Origin: Gordonibacter sp. 28C
GTDB lineage: Bacteria; Actinomycetota; Coriobacteriia; Coriobacteriales; Eggerthellaceae
Length of the DNA: 64,000 nt
Assembly (NCBI RefSeq): GCF_003339845.1
Contig: NZ_PPTR01000014.1
Coordinates: forward strand, 34,650 to 98,649
Direction of reading: 5' to 3'
Both the position numbers and the translations under genes were made by a program. Positions 1 through 8,259 of the stretch are shown here, piece after piece. Under the pieces are notes generated by a model that had not been told where the DNA came from, made no database searches, and saw only the letters and a program-made list of their open reading frames with translations. Each line of letters starts with the position of its first letter. The stretch's first letter is position 1.

Positions 1-568
1 CCAGGCACACGAATTCCCAGCCCTCCAGATCGTGCAGCGACAGCTCGGACCCGGCCAGGGGGAAGTTTGAGGGAACGGCTGCGAAGATGTCCTCCACCAA
101 GGACACGGCCGCCTCGCCACCGGCCAACGCTGCGTTGGCCGAAGCCGAAGCCGGAACGGTATCCACCAGCACGTCAGCCTCGAAGCCCCGATCGCCCTGC
201 CCTATCTTGAACAGGGTTCCGGGATGCGCCGCGCGATAGGCCGTGACGGCGTCGATGGCGATGCTCGAGGCGGACATCAGGCTGATGCGGACCGTGCGCG
301 CCCCTTCCTCATCAAGAGAGGCGAGCTCGGCCGCCACGCCGTCGAGGGCGCGCACAAGCGGGGCCACGCGATCCCTGAGCAGGCGCCCGCCCGGGGTGAG
401 CCGTATGTTCCGCCCCACGCGCTCGAACAACGGGGAGCCCAGCTCGTCCTCCAGACGATGCAGCGAGCGCGAGAGCGCCGGTTGCGCGACACGGAGGCGC
501 TGCGCGCTTCTGGTGACGTGCTCGCTTTCGGCAACGTCGAGGAAGTACCTCAACTGCACCAGGTCCAT
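1..568 (-). CDS. LysR-family transcriptional regulator (3' end cut by window edge)
   Basis: The minus strand from 568 opens MDLVQLRYFLDVAESEHVTR, a typical LysR N-terminal winged helix-turn-helix. AQPALSRSLHRLEDELG (recognition helix and linker) and LTPGGRLL follow. The DNA-binding domain covers about residues 1-60 and the start of the LysR substrate domain follows to the edge, so only about 189 residues are visible of the usual ~300. LysR proteins normally sense a small co-inducer and often control a divergent gene; the small membrane protein at 833 is the divergent neighbour and a natural candidate target (inference). The ligand cannot be read from the sequence. Family assignment is firm. 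Confidence 0.9.
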   Translation of the reverse strand, partial: MDLVQLRYFLDVAESEHVTRSAQRLRVAQPALSRSLHRLEDELGSPLFERVGRNIRLTPGGRLLRDRVAPLVRALDGVAAELASLDEEGARTVRISLMSASSIAIDAVTAYRAAHPGTLFKIGQGDRGFEADVLVDTVPASASANAALAGGEAAVSLVEDIFAAVPSNFPLAGSELSLHDLEGWEFVCL

Positions 569-696
569 GTCGCACCGTTCCTTTCGCCGTCGAAACGTCG
601 CCGAAAGACGCGTTTTCGACAACCGCCTCGTGGGGCAGAGGCGCTGCACTTGCCCCACGAAAAACGCTCCGGCGGCATGCTTGCCCCCGCCATCGT

Positions 697-722
697 CGTT
701 CTCGTTCTCGTTCTCGTTCTCG
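697..722. repeat. Four tandem copies of a hexamer in the LysR/PQ-loop intergenic region
   Basis: CGTTCT is repeated exactly four times (697-720) and followed by CG. It lies inside the 264 bp divergent promoter region, next to an AT-rich stretch (727-790) that probably carries the promoters. It may simply be a slippage-prone microsatellite; copy-number change would alter spacing between the two genes' control sites. Confidence 0.8.
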
Positions 723-832
723 TGATACATATCATAATTGATATTGATTTTGCTTGAAACATATATTTGATTGCATTGTTTCAGAATCATATCATCGTAC
801 AGGACGTCAAGAGAAAGAAAGGTCGTTTCAGC

Positions 833-1150
833 ATGGCTGAGATACTCGAGGCGGCGATGCTGGTCTGTTTCGGACTGTCGTGGCCGCTCAACGCGTTCAA
901 GAACTACAAGGCGGCCACCGCCGTCGGAACGAGCTGGCAGTTCATAGCGCTCATCACCGTCGGCTACGTGGCCGGCATCGCGGCGAAGTTCGCGTCGGGC
1001 CAGACCAACTGGGTGCTCGTCGTGTACTTCGTCAACATGGTGTGCTTGGCGGCGAACTGGCTCGTGTACTTCAGGAACCGCCGGCTCGACAAGGCGCAGG
1101 CCGCCGCTCGCGAAGAGGGGCGCTCCTTCGAGCAGGCAACGGTAATCTGA
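833..1150 (+). CDS. Small PQ-loop/SemiSWEET-like membrane protein
   Basis: A 105-residue protein with three hydrophobic segments (about residues 3-18, 34-52 and 60-77) and a basic C-terminal tail. The stretch WPLNAFKNYKAATAVGTSW resembles the PQ-loop signature (Pro, a polar residue, Lys-rich turn, then Ser/Thr-x-Gly-x-Ser) of SWEET/SemiSWEET and related half-transporters, which work as dimers to move small solutes across the membrane. The canonical PQ pair is PL here, so the family call is tentative. The ATG at 833 is preferred over upstream in-frame codons because a purine-rich AGAAAGAAAGG precedes it. It is divergent from the LysR gene and may be under its control. Confidence 0.6.
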   Translation: MAEILEAAMLVCFGLSWPLNAFKNYKAATAVGTSWQFIALITVGYVAGIAAKFASGQTNWVLVVYFVNMVCLAANWLVYFRNRRLDKAQAAAREEGRSFEQATVI

Positions 1151-1252
1151 TGATGCGGTGAACGGCTCGGACGCCGGCAAGCGGCCGGTCGGGGGTTGTG
1201 CGACAATGAGGGGAAACTCTTATGGCGCACTCCTTACGAAAGGCGACCTCCC

Positions 1253-4200
1253 ATGGAACTGGAAATCGACGACCGATTGCACGGGTTCACCGTGCTCACG
1301 CGCGAAGAACTGCCCGAGATCGACGGCACGGCGTACACGCTCGCACACCGGAAGAGCGGCGCGAGGCTGCTCTACCTGGCGAACGACGACGCCAACAAGG
1401 CGTTCTCCATCGCGTTCAAGACCCCGCCGGCCGACGACACGGGCGTGTTCCACATCCTTGAGCACTCGGTGCTGTGCGGGTCGGACAAGTTCCCCGTGAA
1501 GGAGCCGTTCGTCGACCTGCTGAAAAGCTCCATGCAGACGTTCCTGAACGCCATGACGTTCCCCGACAAGACCATGTACCCGGTGGCCAGCACCAACGAG
1601 CAGGACCTGCTCAACCTCATGGACGTGTACCTGGACGCGGTGCTTCATCCGGCCATCTACCGCAAGCCCGCCATCTTCGAGCAGGAGGGATGGCACTACG
1701 AGCTGGCGGCCGACGTGGAGGCCGACGAGGGCGATTCCGTGGCGGGCGAGATGGTGGCGAGCACCGAGGCGCAGGACGGCTCCGCCGAGCTCGTGCTCAA
1801 CGGCGTGGTGTACAACGAGATGAAGGGCGCGCTGTCCGACCCGAACTCCGTGCTCTACGACGAGTTGCAAGCGGCGCTTTTCCCCGACACGGCCTACCGC
1901 TTCGAGTCGGGCGGCACGCCCCGCGCCATTCCCGACCTCACCTACGAGCGGTTCCTCGAGGAGCACGCGCGCCACTACCGCCTGAGCAACAGCTACCTCA
2001 CGCTCTACGGCGATGTGGACCTCGACCGCATGCTGGCGTTCTTGGACGAGGAGTACCTCTCCCCCGTGTCGGACGAGGAGGCTGCCCGCGACGCCGCGCG
2101 CACGGAGGCCGGCGAGCCGCCGCTCGCCCCCCACGCGCTGGAGGCCCAGGCCCCGGTGACGAACCCCGACGTGGTGAGGATCATGGACACGGCCCCCGAG
2201 AACGCCTGCGCGGGCTTGGGCTACGTCATTGGCGACGTCGCCGAACGGACGCGCATCGTGGCGGTGGACATACTGCTGGACGCGCTCATGGGCAGCAACG
2301 AGGCGCCCGTGAAACGGGCCCTGCTGGACGCCGACTTGGCCGACGACGTGCAGGCTTTCCTGGCCGACTCGCTGCTGCAGCCGTTCGCGGTCGTGCAGTT
2401 GCGGGGCTCGAAGCCCGGGGCCGCCGAGCGGTTCCGAGGCGCCTTCGAGGACGCGCTGCGCGCCGTGGCGGAGCAGGGCGTCGACCGCACGCTGGTGGAG
2501 GCGTCGCTCTCGCGCGCCGAGTTCGTCATGCGCGAGCGCGAGTTCGGCATTCCCGACGGCGTGGCGCTTTCCATGACGGCGCTGTCGGGCTGGCTCTACG
2601 ACGACGAGATGGCCACGACCTACCTGCGCTATGAGGACGACTTCGCCTTCCTGCGCCGCGAGCTGGACAACGGCTACTTCGAACGCCTGCTGGTCGACGT
2701 GTTCCTGGAGAGCGACCACTGGGCGCTGGCCGAGGTGCGCCCCGTGGAGGGCGGCGAGGACGCCTACGAGGCCGACCGCCTGCGCGCCGCCGAAGCGGGC
2801 ATGGGACCGGACGACTTTGCGCGCGTGGCCGACGAGGAGGCCGAGCTGCGCCGCCTGCAGACCGAACCGGACGCGCCCGAGGCGCTCGCCACCCTGCCGC
2901 GCCTGTCCGTGGCCGACATCGGAGGCGCACCCGAGGAGCCTTCCTACGGGCTGGTGGACGGCACCCCCGTTCCCTGCCTGCGCCACGACGTGGCAACGCA
3001 CGGCATCGCGTACGCCTATCGCTACTTCGATCTGGAGCGCGCGAGCTTCGAGGAGCTGCCGTACGTGAGCGTGCTGGGGCTCGTGCTGGGCAAGCTGGGC
3101 ACCGCGCGGCACACGGCCGCCGAGATCGACACGCTGGTGAACGGGCGGTTGGGCAACCTCTCGTTCTACGCCGAGATCCACGAGAGCGAGAACGATCCCC
3201 ACGCGCTGACGCCGAAGCTCGTGGTGAGCGCGAGCGCGTTGACCGAGAACGTGGAGGCCACCTGCGAGCTGCCGCTGGAGATCATGCTGGAAACCGATTT
3301 CTCGGACACGGGAAAGATCAAAGATGTGCTGCAGCAGAAGCGCATAAGCATGGAGCAGAGCTTCGCCGCGGCGGGGCACGCGGCCGCCATGGCTCGCGTG
3401 GCGTCGTACTACCTGCCCGCCGGCGTGCTGCGCGAGCAGCTGGGCGGCGTCGACTTCTACCGCTTCCTGAAGGATTTGCTGGCCCATTACGACGAGCGCG
3501 CGGACGAGTTGGCCGAGCGTCTGGCCGACCTTGCCGGGCGCCTGTTCGTGGACGACGGCTGCACGGTGAGCTTCACGGGCGCCGACGGGGACTTCGAGCG
3601 CTTCTGGAAGGCCGGCGCCGTCACGGGCCGCACGGGCTCCTCCGCCCGTCCGCTGGCCGCTCCCGAGCCCGTCGTGCGCAACGAGGCGTTCGTCGTGCCC
3701 TCCGACGTGTGCTACGCGGCGCAGGGCTTCGACCGGCGCGCCACGGGCGGTGCCTACACGGGCGCCTGGCAGGTGGCGGCACGGGCGCTGTCCTACGACT
3801 TCCTCTGGAACGAGGTGCGCGTGAAGGGCGGTGCCTACGGCGCCGGCTTCGGCGCGACGCGCACGGGCAACCTGCGCTTCTACTCGTACCGCGACCCGCA
3901 CCTGGACGAGACGCTCGCGCGCTTCGCCGACTCCGCCGCCTGGCTCGCAGCGTTCGAGCCGGAACCCGAGGCCATGGAGGGGTACGTGGTGAGCACGGTG
4001 GCCGGCTTCGACGCGCCGCTCAAGGCCCGCATGCTGGCCCGCCGCCAGGACGGCGACTTCTTCGGCGGCCGCACGCCCGAGGCGCGGAGGCAGACCCGCG
4101 AGGAGATGGTGGGCGCCGATCCGCAGGCCGTGCGCGCGCTGGGCGCCCCGCTGGCCGACGCCGTGTCGCGCGACGCCGTGTGCGTGTTCGGCGGCAAGGA

Positions 4201-4255
4201 CATCCTCGAGGCCTCCCGTGCCGGCCTTGCCATGGTGGACCTGTTGAACGAGTAG
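1253..4255 (+). CDS. M16C (PreP/falcilysin-like) zinc metallopeptidase
   Basis: A 1000-residue protein of the insulinase superfamily, subfamily M16C, which degrades peptides in a closed chamber formed by two halves. The inverted zinc motif HXXEH is visible as HILEH at residues 67-71, followed by SVLCGSDKFPVKEPF and the conserved FLNAMTFPDKTMYPVAST block that is diagnostic of the PreP/falcilysin branch. The distal zinc-ligand glutamate region (VVYNEMKGALSDP) follows near residue 185. Length matches the family (~970-1000). There is no signal peptide, so it is probably cytosolic. ATG 1253 has a GAAAGG ribosome site at 1238-1243; the in-frame upstream start at 1196 lacks one. It stands alone and ends at a strong terminator. 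Confidence 0.93.
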   Translation: MELEIDDRLHGFTVLTREELPEIDGTAYTLAHRKSGARLLYLANDDANKAFSIAFKTPPADDTGVFHILEHSVLCGSDKFPVKEPFVDLLKSSMQTFLNAMTFPDKTMYPVASTNEQDLLNLMDVYLDAVLHPAIYRKPAIFEQEGWHYELAADVEADEGDSVAGEMVASTEAQDGSAELVLNGVVYNEMKGALSDPNSVLYDELQAALFPDTAYRFESGGTPRAIPDLTYERFLEEHARHYRLSNSYLTLYGDVDLDRMLAFLDEEYLSPVSDEEAARDAARTEAGEPPLAPHALEAQAPVTNPDVVRIMDTAPENACAGLGYVIGDVAERTRIVAVDILLDALMGSNEAPVKRALLDADLADDVQAFLADSLLQPFAVVQLRGSKPGAAERFRGAFEDALRAVAEQGVDRTLVEASLSRAEFVMREREFGIPDGVALSMTALSGWLYDDEMATTYLRYEDDFAFLRRELDNGYFERLLVDVFLESDHWALAEVRPVEGGEDAYEADRLRAAEAGMGPDDFARVADEEAELRRLQTEPDAPEALATLPRLSVADIGGAPEEPSYGLVDGTPVPCLRHDVATHGIAYAYRYFDLERASFEELPYVSVLGLVLGKLGTARHTAAEIDTLVNGRLGNLSFYAEIHESENDPHALTPKLVVSASALTENVEATCELPLEIMLETDFSDTGKIKDVLQQKRISMEQSFAAAGHAAAMARVASYYLPAGVLREQLGGVDFYRFLKDLLAHYDERADELAERLADLAGRLFVDDGCTVSFTGADGDFERFWKAGAVTGRTGSSARPLAAPEPVVRNEAFVVPSDVCYAAQGFDRRATGGAYTGAWQVAARALSYDFLWNEVRVKGGAYGAGFGATRTGNLRFYSYRDPHLDETLARFADSAAWLAAFEPEPEAMEGYVVSTVAGFDAPLKARMLARRQDGDFFGGRTPEARRQTREEMVGADPQAVRALGAPLADAVSRDAVCVFGGKDILEASRAGLAMVDLLNE

Positions 4256-4280
4256 CGCGCCCTCCCGCAGCCCGCACCGA

Positions 4281-4326
4281 AAATGCGCTCCAGCAAGCTA
4301 ACGCGCTGGAGCGCATTCGTTTTTTC
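4281..4326 (+). terminator. Rho-independent terminator after the M16C peptidase
   Basis: A perfect 12-bp stem (4283-4294 with 4305-4316), a 10-nt loop, then a run of six T at 4320-4325. It ends the M16C transcript. Confidence 0.92.
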
Positions 4327-4649
4327 ATCCTCCTTTTTCCATCGTCCGGTCTTCACCACCCGTTTCCTTAAACGCCCCCTCCTCGATGCTCGTTTTTTCC
4401 TCGGCGTCGACAGGCGTTCGCACACGATGTTTCATGTGAAACATTTGTACGTTTTTCCGAACGGTGCGCTCGCCTTGTCGCAAACAAAAAGAACATTCAT
4501 GTTTCCGCACCGGTCATTTGAGCTAGAATTAGCGGTTGGAACGAATCGGCGCATGAGAGGGTCGCCCGACCTTCGCGATCGACCGGCCGCGCCTGCGGAC
4601 CGGTGGCCCGAAGGCGGCACGCGTTCAGGGGGTTCGCGGCCGCCGCCGC
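4327..4649. other. Non-coding stretch before the smsCB promoter
   Basis: About 320 bp with no convincing gene. It holds the parS-like palindrome at 4427-4444 and otherwise ordinary GC-rich sequence with AT-rich patches around 4440-4530. Confidence 0.6.
4427..4444. other. Near-consensus parS (ParB-binding) site
   Basis: The 16-mer TGTTTCATGTGAAACA (4428-4443) differs at one central position from the bacterial chromosomal parS consensus TGTTTCACGTGAAACA. With the flanking A and T it forms 8-bp perfect arms around a TG centre. parS sites seed ParB loading for chromosome segregation and cluster near the replication origin in most bacteria. Whether this copy is bound is unknown. No parA or parB is in the window. 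Confidence 0.55.
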
Positions 4650-4678
4650 TTGACCTCATGCGCCATAAATGGTAGTAA
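4650..4678 (+). promoter_or_regulatory. Promoter of the smsCB operon
   Basis: TTGACC (4650-4655) and TAGTAA (4673-4678) are separated by 17 bp, close to the vegetative sigma consensus, 40 bp upstream of the SmsC start. No dyad like that of the second Fe-S operon is seen here. Confidence 0.65.
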
Positions 4679-4717
4679 TAGAGTATCAATTAGAGGGAGA
4701 GACGGAGAGCACCTGCC

Positions 4718-5494
4718 ATGTTGGAACTGAAGAACCTCACGTTTGAAGTGCCGCTGTCAGAGGGCGCCCAAGAGACGAAACGCATCATCGACGACCTCAC
4801 GCTCACGATCCCCGACGACCGGTTCACGGTCATCACGGGCCCGAACGGCGGCGGCAAGTCGACGCTCGCCAAGCTCATCATGGGCGTGGAGCAACCGACG
4901 GGCGGCCAGATCCTGTTCGACGGCGAGGATATCACGAACCTGTCCATATCCGAGCGCGCCAAGAAGGGCATCGGCTACGGCTTCCAGCAGCCCGCCCGCT
5001 TCAAGGGCATGAAGGTGAAGAAGCTGCTGGACATCGCCGCCGGCAAGAAGCTGCCCATGCTGGCGTGCAACGAGTACCTGGCCCGCGTGGGCCTGTGCTC
5101 GGCGAACTACCTCACCCGCGAGGTGGACAAGAACCTGTCCGGCGGCGAGGTGAAGCGCATCGAGATAGCCACCATCTTGGCCCGCGATCCGAAACTGGCC
5201 ATCTACGACGAGCCCGAGGCGGGCATCGACCTGTGGAGCTTCGACCGTCTGACCGAGACGTTCCGCGACATCCACGAGGCGCGCGACGGCCGCTCCATCG
5301 TCATCATCTCGCACCAGGAGCGCATCATCCAGCTGGCCGACGAGATCGTGTTGCTGCGCAACGGCAAGGTTGTCGAGACGGGCTCTCCCGCCGACCTCAT
5401 GCCGAAGCTCGGCTTCGTGGCGAAGGGCATACCCGGCTGCACGTTCACCGAGCCGCCCGAGCTGCACCTCACCGAAATCGCCACGACCTGCTAA
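4718..5494 (+). CDS. smsC: SufC-like ABC ATPase of a minimal Fe-S assembly system (SmsC)
   Basis: A 258-residue soluble ABC ATPase. Walker A is GPNGGGKST (41-49), the signature LSGGE is at 140-144, and Walker B AIYDEPEAG is at 161-169, followed by the H-loop IIISH-type segment near 195. The wording of the signature region (LSGGEVKRIEIA) and of Walker B is typical of SufC rather than of transport ATPases, and there is no permease. In SUF systems SufC energises a SufB/SufD scaffold that builds iron-sulfur clusters. Its only partner is the single SufBD-like gene 56 bp downstream, the arrangement described as the SMS (SUF-like minimal system). Start supported by GGAGAG at 4704-4709. A second, canonical sufC lies at 31330. 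Confidence 0.88.
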   Translation: MLELKNLTFEVPLSEGAQETKRIIDDLTLTIPDDRFTVITGPNGGGKSTLAKLIMGVEQPTGGQILFDGEDITNLSISERAKKGIGYGFQQPARFKGMKVKKLLDIAAGKKLPMLACNEYLARVGLCSANYLTREVDKNLSGGEVKRIEIATILARDPKLAIYDEPEAGIDLWSFDRLTETFRDIHEARDGRSIVIISHQERIIQLADEIVLLRNGKVVETGSPADLMPKLGFVAKGIPGCTFTEPPELHLTEIATTC

Positions 5495-5550
5495 CCCCTG
5501 GCGGCGCGCCAACGCGCGCGGGCCGCACGAACCCTGAAAAGGAGGCCATC

Positions 5551-6480
5551 ATGGCCGTTGATCTTTCCCCTATCGACGAGAGCCTGCTCGCCGAGATCGC
5601 CAACATACACGGCATGCCGAAAGGCGCGTTCAACATCCGCAAGGACGGACAGCTCGTGGAACGCCATTCCTCGGCGAACATCGAGATTTCCACCAAAACG
5701 GACAACCCCGGCATCGACATCCGCATCAAGGCCGGCACGAAGGGCGAGACGGTGTACATCCCCGTCATCGTCACGCAGGCGGGCCTGAAGGACGTGGTGT
5801 ACAACACGTTTTACATCGAGGACGACTGCGACGTGACCATCGTGGCCGGCTGCGGCATCCACAACGAGAGCCACCAGGCCTCCGAGCACGACGGCATCCA
5901 TACGTTCTACTGCGGCAAGAACAGCCACGTGAAGTACGTGGAGAAGCACTACGGCGAGGGAACCGGCACCGGCGAGCGCATTTTGAACCCCGTGACGAAC
6001 GTCGTCATGGAGGAGAACTCCAGCTGCGAGATGGAGCTCACCCAGCTGCGCGGCGTGTCGTCCACCGTGCGCGACACGAACGCCGAGCTGGGAGCGAACG
6101 CGAAGCTCGTGCTGACGGAGAAGCTGCTGACGCACGACGACCAGGTGGCGACGTCGAACATGAAGATCGAGCTCAAGGGAGACGACTCCAGCGTGCAGGT
6201 GGTCTCGCGCTCGGTGGCGCAGGACAACTCCAAGCAGATCTTCAACCCGCTGGTCATCGGCGAGGCGGCCTGCCGCGGGCACGTCCAGTGCGACGCCATT
6301 ATCATGGGCAAGGCCAAGGTCACGGCCATCCCCGGCATCGAGGCCGCCAGCGAGGACGCCATGCTGGTGCACGAGGCCGCCATCGGCAAGATCGCCGGCG
6401 ACCAGATCGTCAAGCTCATGACGCTGGGCCTGAACGAGGAAGAGGCCGAGCAGGAGATCCTGGAGGACTTCCTGAACTGA
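5551..6480 (+). CDS. smsB: SufB/SufD-like scaffold of a minimal Fe-S assembly system (SmsB)
   Basis: A 309-residue SufBD-domain protein, shorter than SufB (~470) and SufD (~420) because the long N-terminal region is missing. The C-terminal half shows the family's beta-helix core and the closing helical segment ALVHEAAIGKI ending in LMTLGLNEEEAEQEIL, equivalent to the SufB/SufD segment with the conserved helix after a Gly-containing turn. Two adjacent cysteine regions (DDCDVTIVAGC and TFYCGKNS) could contribute to cluster binding (inference). It probably forms a homodimer with SmsC, replacing the SufBCD complex. ATG 5551 is preceded by an excellent AAAAGGAGG. Co-transcribed with smsC and ended by a perfect hairpin. 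Confidence 0.88.
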   Translation: MAVDLSPIDESLLAEIANIHGMPKGAFNIRKDGQLVERHSSANIEISTKTDNPGIDIRIKAGTKGETVYIPVIVTQAGLKDVVYNTFYIEDDCDVTIVAGCGIHNESHQASEHDGIHTFYCGKNSHVKYVEKHYGEGTGTGERILNPVTNVVMEENSSCEMELTQLRGVSSTVRDTNAELGANAKLVLTEKLLTHDDQVATSNMKIELKGDDSSVQVVSRSVAQDNSKQIFNPLVIGEAACRGHVQCDAIIMGKAKVTAIPGIEAASEDAMLVHEAAIGKIAGDQIVKLMTLGLNEEEAEQEILEDFLN

Positions 6481-6526
6481 TCCGTTACGTTGGCCTTGCG
6501 GCCGGCGAGATAGAAGATTCGATGCA

Positions 6527-6557
6527 GGAAAGGGGCCGCGAAGGCCCCTTTCCTTTT
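6527..6557 (+). terminator. Terminator of the smsCB operon
   Basis: Perfect 11-bp stem (6527-6537 with 6543-6553), 5-nt loop GCGAA, then TTTT. Confidence 0.9.
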
Positions 6558-6630
6558 GAGGGCCGCATTGCAGGTCGTCGGAAGAAGGGGCATCGGCCGA
6601 GGCGGACAAGGTCGCCGCCTGCATGAACGA

Positions 6631-6668
6631 GCAAGCGCCCGTCGCTTTGCATGGCGACGGGCGCTTGC
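6631..6668. terminator. 15-bp perfect hairpin between convergent genes
   Basis: 6631-6645 pairs perfectly with 6654-6668 around an 8-nt loop. It sits 50 bp past the stop of the minus-strand lipoprotein gene, so it probably ends that transcript, though no T-run follows on either strand. Confidence 0.6.
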
Positions 6669-6718
6669 TTGCGAATCCCGGCAGGCTCAAGCCTCCCGCC
6701 GACGTTCGATCGGAAACG

Positions 6719-7699
6719 CTATGCGGCCTGCGGCTGGACGGCGTTCTCGCCGGCGTTGTCTCCTGCGTCGCCCTCTTCCTCATCGGCATCCGACCCGTCG
6801 CCGTCCGAGGTGCTGCTCGCCGCCGCGTTGCCCTGCTGGGTGGTGGTGCCCGTGCCATTCGTCTTCGTGGACGTGGCGCCCGCCGTGAGCGGCAGCGTCG
6901 ACGTGTCGAGCGCGGAGCCGAGCCACTTCTTCTCTATGACCGACACCATGCCGCCGCCCGTGAGCGACTCGACCGCAGCGGACACGGCCTGCTTCAGCTC
7001 GGTGTTCGTGTCGAGCACGCCGACGCAGTAGCCGCCGGGCTGCTGCATGAGCGCAACGATGTGCGCGTCGTAGCCGTTGCCGTTCGCGGCGTACATGCCG
7101 ATGATGGCGTCGGCCGCCACGTACTGCACGGTTCCCGCGTCGAGGTCGGAGAACGCGCTCTTCAGATCGTTCTCGGCCACGAGGGAGTCCTCGCCGAACT
7201 CGTTGGTGACCTGCCAGGAGCTCGTGGACGACACCTGGGCGGCTATCTTGGGTGCGGACGCCTTCGTGGGCACCGTCGTGTTCGATGTCGTGGAGAACAG
7301 CGCAACGCCCTTGGGCAGGTACGCCGCCGACCGCCAGAACGACACATCGGTTTCGGAGCCGATACCCATGGCGATGTCGACCTTGCCCTCCTTGAGCGCG
7401 GTTTCGGGGTCCGTGCCCACGTCGACGATCTCCAGCTTCAAACCCAGTTCGTCGGCGAGCGCGGCGGCCACGTCGACGTCGATGCCCACGATCTTGGACG
7501 AGGACGAGGGTGATCCGGCCATCGGCGGGGATCCGGCGTTCACGCCCACGCGCAGCGTGCCGTCCTTGCCGATGGTCGGCGTCGTTACGGTCGGGCTCTT
7601 CTCGGGAGGGGTGTAGCTTTGCTGCGACGAGCACCCTGCCAGCACCATCGCCAGGCAAGCGGCCGCCGCGCAGCATGCGAGCGCCTTCATACGCTTCAT
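6719..7699 (-). CDS. Solute-binding lipoprotein, amino-acid ABC type (PBPb fold)
   Basis: A 326-residue secreted lipoprotein. The N-terminus has a basic start, a hydrophobic core and the lipobox LAGC with Cys23 as lipid anchor. Residues ~45-270 follow the type-3 family pattern of polar amino-acid binding proteins: GTLRVGVNAGSPPMAG, IVGIDVDVAAALADELG, KEGKVDIAMGIGSETD, and a late VSVIEKKWLG. From about residue 280 the protein ends in a low-complexity Ser/Thr/Ala/Gly tail rich in Asp and Glu, unusual for binding proteins and perhaps a flexible surface spacer. No permease or ATPase gene is adjacent, so its transporter or receptor partner is elsewhere. A GGAGG lies 12 nt before the first Met; a second Met three codons later is also possible. 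Confidence 0.85.
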   Translation of the reverse strand: MKRMKALACCAAAACLAMVLAGCSSQQSYTPPEKSPTVTTPTIGKDGTLRVGVNAGSPPMAGSPSSSSKIVGIDVDVAAALADELGLKLEIVDVGTDPETALKEGKVDIAMGIGSETDVSFWRSAAYLPKGVALFSTTSNTTVPTKASAPKIAAQVSSTSSWQVTNEFGEDSLVAENDLKSAFSDLDAGTVQYVAADAIIGMYAANGNGYDAHIVALMQQPGGYCVGVLDTNTELKQAVSAAVESLTGGGMVSVIEKKWLGSALDTSTLPLTAGATSTKTNGTGTTTQQGNAAASSTSDGDGSDADEEEGDAGDNAGENAVQPQAA

Positions 7700-8259
7700 A
7701 TTCGGTGTGCCTCCATCCGTTTCTCTCTCAAAGCGCCCCTTTCGACTGACCTAGTCTTTGCCCCCACACTCGCGCACCGGAGCCCAAGCTTGCACCGGGA
7801 ACCCTCTCGCCCGTCGCGGCCGTATGTCGCGTTTGTAAACGGGCGGTGCGACTTACCTCTAGGATGCGCCATGATCGCCGACCGACCGAGCCGGTGCGAC
7901 TTACGTGGATCCTTTCGACCGCATCTGCCATGGACTTGGGGCAAACGCCCCGCAACTACAGACTCGAAAGAAGCACCGTTCAGTTTACCAGATAGGGAAA
8001 ACCCTCGGAAGCACAGCCCCCAGAAACGCACGAATAGGTCCGGAGGAGCGCTACCGTTCGCATTCGCCATCTTGTACGCGGGCCGGAGTCGAAGCGGCTT
8101 CGCACGGCGGCCGCACGATCATGCAAGGTTGCGGTGGCGGGCGCGCAAGGCTCGCGCGGCCGACGAGCAAGGTCCGCGCGGTTTTCGCGCAAGATCCGTG
8201 CAAGGTTCGCGCGACGCGGCGACGGTCGGAATACGGTCGGCGGGCAAGGTTGCGGCGCT
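7700..8259. other. 560 bp intergenic region with two repeat systems
   Basis: No credible gene. A 13-bp sequence, CGGTGCGACTTAC, occurs twice (7844-7856 and 7892-7904), each followed 20-35 bp later by a GC-rich segment ending GCCATG. From 8123 to 8254 an 11-bp tandem repeat runs up to the comF start. Confidence 0.7.
8123..8254. repeat. Degenerate 11-bp tandem repeat array (consensus GCAAGGTTCGC)
   Basis: Twelve consecutive 11-bp registers can be laid out. Clear units begin at 8123, 8145, 8167, 8189, 8200 and 8244, each reading GCAAG followed by a GC-rich pentamer or hexamer; registers between them are diverged (for example ACGGTCGG at 8222 and 8233). The period equals one helical turn, so repeats present on one face of the DNA. 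The array ends only 5 bp before the comF ATG. A related four-unit array is at 55890-55933. Confidence 0.75.

Noticed and set aside
1220..3901. 893-residue open frame on the minus strand across the M16C gene
   Set aside because: Shadow of a GC-rich gene: composition is Arg/Val/His-rich without motifs, and the plus frame has complete M16C signatures.
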